Assembly (NCBI GenBank): GCA_014859985.1
Contig: JACZKN010000304.1
Coordinates: 1 to 6,600, forward strand
DNA length: 6,600 bases
Reading direction: 5' to 3'
Source: Candidatus Krumholzibacteriia bacterium
Lineage (GTDB): Bacteria > Krumholzibacteriota > Krumholzibacteriia > LZORAL124-64-63
Below the pieces are notes generated by a model. The model had not been told where the DNA came from. It was given only the letters and a program-made list of their open reading frames with translations, and did no database searches. Of this stretch, positions 1 to 6,600 are shown piece after piece. The position numbers and the translations under genes were made by a program. Every line of letters begins with the position of its first letter. The first letter of the stretch is position 1.

Positions 1-1
1 G

Positions 2-484
2 AGCGAGCCCGGCCAGGGCAGCTGCCTGGAGGTGTGGCTCCCGGCGACGCCGACGGCGGCGGCGACGGCGCCGTCCCCTGTGGCGGCCGAGCCGCAGCAG
101 GACAACGGCGGCGGGCGCCAGGTCCTGGTGGCCGACGACGACGACGAGCTGCGCCTGCTGGTCTTGCGGATGTTCGAGCGCCTGGGCTGGCAGGCCGTCG
201 GCGTGGCGAACGGCGCGGCGGCGGTGGACGCCCTGGCGTCGGCGCCGGAGCGCTACGCCCTGGTGGTGCTGGACTGGTCGATGCCGGTGATGGACGGCCG
301 CGAGGCCCTTGCGGCGATCCGCCACCTGTCTCCGGACCTGCCGGTGTTCATGAGCAGCGGCCACGCCGCCGACGCCTTGGCGGCCCAGGTGGCGCACCTG
401 CATCCGACGGGCTTCCTGGTCAAGCCCTACCGGTTGGCCGAGCTGCGCCGGGTCCTGGCCGGCTGGGACGCCGCGGCCCGTTGA
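2..484 (+). CDS. Hybrid sensor histidine kinase, C-terminal part with receiver domain (5' partial)
   Basis: The frame is open from base 2 to TGA at 482-484 and enters from outside the window, so this is the end of a longer protein. The first residues (SEPGQGSCLEVWLPA) match the last beta strand of a histidine-kinase HATPase domain. An Ala/Pro-rich linker follows, then a complete receiver domain beginning at QVLVADDDDE. The acidic pocket is the DDDD run, the predicted phosphoacceptor is the Asp in VVLDWSMPVMDG (codon 272-274), the conserved Ser lies in FMSSGH, and the invariant Lys is in FLVKPY (codon 422-424). All catalytic receiver residues are present. A Met/Val codon at 31-34 could be misread as a start for a stand-alone regulator, but the upstream residues still look like kinase. 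The SSG..FLVKPY pattern is common in receivers at the end of PAS-type hybrid kinases. Signal and output cannot be told. The gene ends 9 bp from the convergent carB stop. Confidence 0.85.
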   Translation, partial: SEPGQGSCLEVWLPATPTAAATAPSPVAAEPQQDNGGGRQVLVADDDDELRLLVLRMFERLGWQAVGVANGAAAVDALASAPERYALVVLDWSMPVMDGREALAAIRHLSPDLPVFMSSGHAADALAAQVAHLHPTGFLVKPYRLAELRRVLAGWDAAAR

Positions 485-493
485 TCCCGGCAG

Positions 494-3695
<3,202 letters not shown>

Positions 3696-3712
<17 letters not shown>

Positions 3713-4820
3713 GGGTATCCTCCCGTCCGCCCGCACGGCGCGCGAGCATCGCCGCCTTGAAACGCCGGAACAGGTAGAGGCTGTCGCTGGGGCCGGGCGC
3801 CGCCTCGGGGTGGTACTGTACCGAGTAGGCGGGCCGGTCCAGGACCTCCAGGCCCTCGACGCTGCCGTCGTTGAGGCTCAGGTGGGTCACGCGGGCCACG
3901 GCCGGGTCCAGGCTGTCCGCCGGCACCGCGTAGTTGTGGTTCTGGCTGGTGATCTCCACCCGGCCGGTGGCGAGGTTGCGCACCGGGTGGTTGGCGCCGT
4001 GGTGGCCGAAGGGCAGCTTGATCGTGGTCGCGCCCAGGGCCCGGGCCAGCAGCTGGTGGCCCAGGCAGATGCCGAACACGGGCAGGCCCGCGTCCAGGAC
4101 CCGGCGGACCGTATCGACCAATTGTGGCTGCGTGGCCGGGTCGCCGGGGCCGTTGCTCAGCAGCACCCCTTCGCTGGGGGCGGCCAGCAACGCGGCGGCC
4201 GGCGTGCGGGCCGGGAAGACGCGTACGCGGCAGCCCTCGGCGGCCAGGCGCCGCAGGATGCTCTGCTTGACGCCGCAGTCCAGCACCGCCACCTCGCAGG
4301 GGGCCGCGCCCGCCGGTCCCCCGGCGTAGACGTAGGGCGCGGCGGTGGTCACCTTCGCCACCCAGTCGACGCTCTCGATGGGCGGCAGGGTGCGCGCCCG
4401 CTGCACCAGCTCGTCGGCAGGGCCGGTGCCCAGGAACCCGCGGCAGGTGCCGCCGTCGCGCACGGCGATGGTCAGGGCGCGGGTGTCCACGTCGGCCAGC
4501 GCGGGCACGCCGGCCCGGCGCAGCACCTCGTCCACGGTGGTCTCCCGGCGGCGGTGGTAGCTGCGGCGGCAGAAGTCGCGGATCACCACCCCGGCGGGGT
4601 GCACGCGGGCCGACTCGTTGTCCCCGGCGTGGATGCCGTAGTTGCCGATGTGGCTGGCGGTGAAGACCACGATCTGCCCGGCGTAGCTGGGGTCGGTCAG
4701 GATCTCCTGGTAGCCGGTCATGCCGGTGTGGAAGACCACCTCGCCGCCCGCGGTCGCCGGCGCGCCGAGCAGCCGGCCGGGGAAGACCCGGCCCGTCTCC
4801 AGGGCGATGCACGCCTCCAT
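3696..4820 (-). CDS. carA: Carbamoyl-phosphate synthase small (glutaminase) subunit
   Basis: CarA hydrolyses glutamine and passes ammonia through a tunnel to CarB. The protein is 374 residues, typical for the family. The N-terminal CarA-specific domain covers about residues 1-150 (ALETGRVFPGRLLGA, VVFHTGMTGYQEILTDPSYAGQIVVFT, HIGNYGIHAGDNES). The class I glutamine amidotransferase domain covers about 175-362. The nucleophile is C252 in FGICLGHQLLARALGA, and the partners H337 and E339 are in SVQYHPEAAPGP, so the triad is intact. LSNGPGDP (about 221-228) and SQNHNYAV (about 292-299) are also conserved. The start is ATG at 4818-4820, sharing its A with the TGA stop of the upstream gene (TGATG), with a weak purine-rich stretch (GGGGA) about 7 nt upstream. 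This points to translational coupling. The 3' end contains the carB ribosome-binding site and start. Nothing looks degraded. Confidence 0.97.
3718..3724 (-). promoter_or_regulatory. Shine-Dalgarno that sets the carB TTG start
   Basis: On the minus strand GGGAGGA is followed by five bases (taccc) and then TTG at 3712. The site lies inside the carA coding end. No comparable SD was seen at the usual distance before the alternative GTG at 3736, so this motif supports the shorter carB product. Confidence 0.8.
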
Positions 4821-5983
4821 CAGGCGATCCCCGCTCCGCCGGTGGCCGCGTCCTCGTCCTCGTCGCCGCCGACGACCGCGAAGGTGGTGCGGTCGGTGGG
4901 GTTGACCACCGCGTCCTTGATGGAGTCCAGCCCCTGCAGGTACTGCAGCAGCCGGGCCACGCCCAGGCCGAAGCCGCCGCGGTCAAACGGCGCCCGGCCG
5001 CATTCCTGCAGGTAGTCCGCGTAGGCGCGGCGCACGGCGGCGCGGTTGCGCCGGGCCAGGGCGTCCGGATCGGGCCGGTCCTTGCCCCGGGCGACCGCGG
5101 CCTGCGCCGCGGCGAAGGCCGCCGCCCGTTCCAGCAGCCGGCGCAGGTGGTCCGATTCCTCCAACTGGGCGCGCATCACCGCGGCGTCCGGTTCGCGCAC
5201 GGCGCCGTCCATGGTCTCGCCGGCGAACGGCGTCACGTACTCGACGCTCAGGCTCTGGGCCGGATCGGCGGGGTCGCGCCGCGCGTTGAAGGGCTTCAGC
5301 GCGGCCGGCAGGTGGGTGATGAAGAAGGGGACGTCGCCGAACCAGCGGCAGAGCGCGGCCTCGGCGTCCCGGTGCAGGTCCTCCCCGAAGGGCATGGCGA
5401 AGCCGCGGCGGTTCAGGATGGCCAGGGCCTCGCGGTAGGTGACCCGAGGGTGTTCGGGCCGGAGCATGCGGTCCAGCCGCGTGACGTGGCGGCCGCCCAG
5501 CAGGTCGGCGCCCAGGTCCAGGGCCACGGCCTTCAGCAGCCGCTCCTGCAGGGCGCACAGGCCGTCCAGGTCCAGGTCCCGGCGCTCGGCCTCGATCAGC
5601 TTGAAGCCCGAGAGGTGGCGCTCGTCCACCTTCCACTCGCGCCTGAGGCTCTCGCCCTCGCACCAGACCGCGGGGAAGCCCCGGGCGAGCATCCTGTCCA
5701 GGACCTGTTGCCCGCTCTGGCGCGCGAAGGCCAGGTTGCCGTGGTGGTCGACGGCGAAGCTGGCGTCCATGGCCTCGCAGGCGTCGCCGACGGGGGCCAG
5801 GGCGCCCACCGGCACCTCGTTGAAGCCCTCGTCCTCGAGGAAACGGCGGATGCGCCGGACCACGCGGTTGTGGATGGCCAGGCGCCGGGCCACCGGACGC
5901 GGCCGGCCGGGGGCGGTGAACAGGGCCGAACGGGGCACGGACGGCTGGTCGGGGTGCGGGCCGGCGGCGGACACGGCGGTCAT
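4820..5983 (-). CDS. AsnRS-like class II synthetase core without anticodon-binding domain (AS-AR-like asparagine synthetase candidate)
   Basis: The product is 387 residues and resembles the catalytic core of asparaginyl-tRNA synthetase. By eye it aligns with E. coli AsnRS: motif 1 region about 32-60 (VARRLAIHNRVVRRIRRFLE, DEGFNEV), motif 2 about 107-133 (ESLRRE with R114 and E116, then RHLSGFKLIEAE), VTYREALAIL at 181-190, the probable metal ligands E248 (VEYV) and E256 (AGE), and motif 3 at 336-345 (GGFGLGVARL). The OB-fold anticodon-binding domain of AsnRS/AspRS is absent; only about 30 low-complexity residues precede the core. Class II cores of this type without that domain include the archaeal asparagine synthetase related to AspRS/AsnRS (AS-AR) and modification enzymes such as EpmA. 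Inference: it activates Asp or another acid with ATP, perhaps making asparagine. Motif 3 has Ala where AsnRS has Glu before the ATP-binding Arg. The start is ATG 5981-5983 with AAGGAG six bases upstream. It is the first gene of the carAB operon, behind a PyrR-type leader. A role in charging tRNA is less likely but not excluded. Confidence 0.75.
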   Translation of the reverse strand: MTAVSAAGPHPDQPSVPRSALFTAPGRPRPVARRLAIHNRVVRRIRRFLEDEGFNEVPVGALAPVGDACEAMDASFAVDHHGNLAFARQSGQQVLDRMLARGFPAVWCEGESLRREWKVDERHLSGFKLIEAERRDLDLDGLCALQERLLKAVALDLGADLLGGRHVTRLDRMLRPEHPRVTYREALAILNRRGFAMPFGEDLHRDAEAALCRWFGDVPFFITHLPAALKPFNARRDPADPAQSLSVEYVTPFAGETMDGAVREPDAAVMRAQLEESDHLRRLLERAAAFAAAQAAVARGKDRPDPDALARRNRAAVRRAYADYLQECGRAPFDRGGFGLGVARLLQYLQGLDSIKDAVVNPTDRTTFAVVGGDEDEDAATGGAGIA

Positions 5984-5989
5984 GGGAGG

Positions 5990-5995
5990 CTCCTT
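5990..5995 (-). promoter_or_regulatory. Shine-Dalgarno of the AsnRS-like gene, within PyrR-type loop B
   Basis: AAGGAG lies six bases (cctccc) before ATG 5983. Its first four bases (AAGG, 5992-5995) form the 3' strand of the basal stem of hairpin B, pairing with CCTT at 6019-6022. Formation or protein stabilisation of the hairpin would hide the ribosome-binding site. Confidence 0.8.
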
Positions 5996-6022
5996 CCGGC
6001 GCTCACGGGCGCCGATTAAAGG
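5992..6022 (-). promoter_or_regulatory. PyrR-type RNA-binding loop B (operator hairpin)
   Basis: On the minus strand the 31 bases fold as CCTT, internal bulge TAAT, upper stem CGGCGC, hexaloop CCGTGA, upper stem GCGCCG, then G and AAGG. The upper stem is six perfect GC pairs and the basal stem four. The hexaloop fits the CNGNGA loop of known PyrR-binding sites, and the TTTAA on the 5' side fits their purine-rich internal bulge. UMP-loaded PyrR is known to bind such loops in pyr leaders. Here the 3' basal strand contains the SD of the next gene, as in the translational repression mode described for mycobacterial PyrR. It shares about 27 of 31 positions with loop A. pyrR itself is not in this window. 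Confidence 0.75.
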
Positions 6023-6162
6023 GTCGCGGGTGCGGGCGGCGTCGAAACCCCAGGCTGGGCAGCAGCGGTCCCGGCGGGCAAAAAAAATTCCCCGGGCGCC
6101 GCGGGGCGCCGGGGGCCGGCCGGGATGACGGGGATGTCCACGCTGTGCTGCGGCGCAACCAA
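6016..6162 (-). CDS. Possible 48-residue leader peptide ORF
   Basis: A TTG at 6162 opens a 48-codon frame ending in TAA at 6016-6018. AAAGGA (6175-6170) lies seven bases before it and overlaps the 3' strand of PyrR-type loop A. The stop is the TAA of the conserved TTTAA bulge in loop B. The frame runs through the terminator hairpin and T-run. The peptide is Pro/Ala-rich and matches nothing I recognise. In such GC-rich DNA an open frame of this size is expected by chance and TTG is a weak start, so the case rests only on position. If translated, a ribosome would disrupt the terminator and stop inside loop B. Confidence 0.2.
   Translation of the reverse strand: MVAPQHSVDIPVIPAGPRRPAAPGEFFLPAGTAAAQPGVSTPPAPATL
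6080..6115 (-). terminator. Intrinsic terminator / attenuator in the operon leader
   Basis: On the minus strand the arms are CCCC plus GGCGCC (6115-6105) and GGCGCC plus GGGG (6100-6090), separated by a CCGC loop with one C-C mismatch or bulge. AA and then eight Ts (6087-6080) follow. This is a strong Rho-independent terminator placed after promoter and loop A but before loop B and the first gene, so it should act as an attenuator. A possible antiterminator is GCGCCG (6156-6151) pairing with CGGCGC (6111-6106) in the terminator's 5' arm. That segment does not overlap loop A, so how loop A would control it is unclear. Confidence 0.85.
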
Positions 6163-6170
6163 TCGGGGTT

Positions 6171-6200
6171 CCTTTCGGGCTCACGGGCTCCGCTTAAAGG
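6171..6200 (-). promoter_or_regulatory. PyrR-type RNA-binding loop A (operator hairpin)
   Basis: Minus strand, 30 bases: CCTTT, bulge AAG, stem CGG-A-GC, hexaloop CCGTGA, stem GC-CCG, then AAAGG. The upper stem has five GC pairs with one bulged A; the basal stem has five pairs. The hexaloop and the TTTAA element are identical to loop B and fit the known PyrR-binding pattern. It begins only a few bases after the predicted transcription start and precedes the attenuator, the layout expected of a PyrR-controlled leader. Its AAAGG strand could also serve as an SD for the possible leader ORF. Confidence 0.75.
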
Positions 6201-6209
6201 ATCCGGCGC

Positions 6210-6238
6210 AGGATACACGCACGGCGGCCGCGCGTCAA
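6210..6238 (-). promoter_or_regulatory. Sigma-70-type promoter of the AsnRS-like-carA-carB operon
   Basis: Minus strand: -35 box TTGACG (6238-6233; 5 of 6 to consensus), 17-bp spacer, -10 box TATCCT (6215-6210; 4 of 6). The predicted start is about 6202-6204, two to four bases before loop A. The optimal spacing and the agreement with the leader elements make it convincing. It predicts an untranslated leader of about 220 nt. Confidence 0.75.
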
Positions 6239-6276
6239 GGAAGATCCCGATCCGGCGGGCCTGGCCGCCGGGCCCC

Positions 6277-6290
6277 GGCACGGCGCTTGC
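6277..6290 (+). promoter_or_regulatory. Sigma-54-like promoter upstream of the glycosyltransferase gene
   Basis: The plus strand reads GGCACG, four bases, TTGC, with GG (6277-6278) and GC (6289-6290) exactly 10 nt apart as in -24/-12 promoters. Deviations are C for T before GG and G for A/T after TTGC. Predicted start is about 6302, some 69 nt before the ATG. I found no convincing sigma-70 promoter for this gene. No enhancer-binding site was identified. Such short motifs occur by chance in GC-rich DNA. Confidence 0.45.
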
Positions 6291-6299
6291 GAAAATCGC

Positions 6300-6354
6300 C
6301 CGTAGAGACCGGGCAACCGCGCCCGCCTGACGGATTTCTGGCCGCATGCGGGCC
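6300..6354 (+). other. Possible structured 5' UTR of the glycosyltransferase gene
   Basis: CCGT (6300-6303) can pair with ACGG (6330-6333), enclosing the hairpin CGGGC (6310-6314), AACCGC, GCCCG (6321-6325). A second hairpin GGCC-gcatgcg-GGCC (6340-6354) stands just before the ribosome-binding site. I do not recognise a known riboswitch. The outer CCGT straddles the predicted sigma-54 start, so that stem may not be transcribed in full. Confidence 0.25.
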
Positions 6355-6370
6355 GGAAAGGCAGGATTCC

Positions 6371-6600
6371 ATGCCCACGCAGGACGCCGCGGGCCGTCCC
6401 GACGTGACCATCGTCATCCCCGCGTCCGGCCGGCCCGAGCGGACCCGGGCCTGCCTGGCCTCCCTGGAGGCCGCGCCGGTGCGCGCCTCCTTCGAGGTCG
6501 TGGTGGTGGACGACGGTTTGCCCGACGGCACGGCGGCCTGGCTGCGGGAGGCCGCCGTGCCGTCGGGCAAACCGTCGTCCACCACCACGACCTCGAAGGA
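6371..6600 (+). CDS. Family 2 glycosyltransferase, N-terminal fragment (3' end compromised)
   Basis: From ATG 6371, with GGAAAGG at 6355-6361 and AGGA at 6363-6366 upstream, the frame reads into DVTIVIPASGRPERTRACLASLE and FEVVVVDDGLPDGTAAWLREA. This is the start of a GT-A glycosyltransferase of family 2: a first beta strand with TIVIP, a helix with R-x-C-L-x-S-L, and a second strand ending in VVDDG, the nucleotide-sugar binding part. Such enzymes move sugars from nucleotide-sugar donors to polysaccharide, lipid or protein acceptors in the cytoplasm or at the inner membrane. The acceptor cannot be told. After about residue 60 the reading is an exact inverted copy of bases 6488-6539 and codes for an implausible S/T run, so residues beyond about 61 should not be trusted. 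The frame stays open to the window end. The gene is divergent from the carAB operon. Confidence 0.7.
   Translation, partial: MPTQDAAGRPDVTIVIPASGRPERTRACLASLEAAPVRASFEVVVVDDGLPDGTAAWLREAAVPSGKPSSTTTTSK
6488..6600. repeat. Perfect 52-bp inverted repeat at the window end
   Basis: Bases 6488-6539 are the exact reverse complement of 6549-6600, with a 9-base centre (ggctgcggg). No mismatch was found in 52 positions, and the right arm ends at the last base of the window, so the repeat may be longer. The left arm lies inside a conserved glycosyltransferase coding region, so the right arm is most simply a fold-back copy made during amplification or assembly. Confidence 0.97.

Noticed and set aside
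32..484. A stand-alone CheY-like response regulator starting at base 32
   Set aside because: The frame continues upstream with residues typical of the end of a histidine-kinase ATPase domain, so a hybrid kinase is more likely.
4820..5983. Bacterial AsnA or EpmA as identity of the synthetase-like gene
   Set aside because: The remembered E. coli AsnA and EpmA sequences do not align as well as AsnRS, which shares RHL..F, the V-Y-(A)-IL segment, the K-F/K-PF segment and GFGLG.
5984..6184. In-frame upstream extension of the AsnRS-like gene to a GTG at 6184
   Set aside because: The added residues are encoded by the terminator, loops and SD. The GTG lies in the hexaloop of loop A, and ATG 5983 has a good SD.
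5992..6200. T-box riboswitch, suggested by a synthetase-like gene after a leader with terminator
   Set aside because: No T-box sequence or specifier stem was found, whereas both hairpins fit the PyrR loop pattern.
6300..6354. Cyclic-di-GMP (GEMM) riboswitch ahead of the glycosyltransferase
   Set aside because: The conserved GEMM core sequences are absent; only simple GC hairpins are present.
6235..6588. A 117-codon minus-strand frame beginning MVVDDGLPDGTAA
   Set aside because: Its start is the mirror image of the glycosyltransferase caused by the inverted repeat, and the rest is antisense or intergenic.

Overview
The window is a GC-rich (roughly 70% by eye) bacterial chromosomal segment. 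It holds a complete pyrimidine-type operon on the minus strand, flanked by two partial genes on the plus strand. GC-biased codons, a TTG start with a strong Shine-Dalgarno (SD) sequence, a hybrid sensor kinase and a good sigma-54 promoter suggest a high-GC, probably Gram-negative lineage, possibly deltaproteobacterial or an FCB-type candidate phylum. I cannot place it from sequence alone.

Layout: (1) Bases 2-484, plus strand: the C-terminal end of a hybrid histidine kinase, with the tail of its ATPase domain and a complete receiver domain. (2) Bases 494-5983, minus strand, transcribed right to left: an AsnRS-like synthetase core without an anticodon-binding domain, then carA, then carB. The genes overlap (TGATG at the first junction, about 17 nt at the second), so this is a tight, translationally coupled operon. 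(3) Bases 5984-6240: the operon leader. It has a sigma-70-type promoter (TTGACG, 17 nt, TATCCT), a hairpin a few bases after the predicted start that matches the PyrR-binding loop, an intrinsic terminator with eight Ts, and a second near-identical PyrR-type loop whose 3' strand contains the Shine-Dalgarno of the first gene. (4) Bases 6270-6600, plus strand: a sigma-54-like promoter and the N-terminus of a family 2 glycosyltransferase. Its sequence runs into a perfect 52-bp inverted repeat ending at the last base, which looks like a fold-back assembly or amplification artefact.

How it works together: CarA (glutaminase) and CarB (synthetase) make carbamoyl phosphate for pyrimidines and arginine. 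The leader looks built for repression by UMP-loaded PyrR at two levels, premature termination and SD occlusion. The unusual point is the first gene. An AsnRS paralogue of the archaeal asparagine-synthetase (AS-AR) type is placed under the same pyrimidine-responsive leader, which suggests a link between aspartate/asparagine metabolism and pyrimidine supply that I do not know to be described. I regard this gene plus its double PyrR-type leader as the most novel part of the window.
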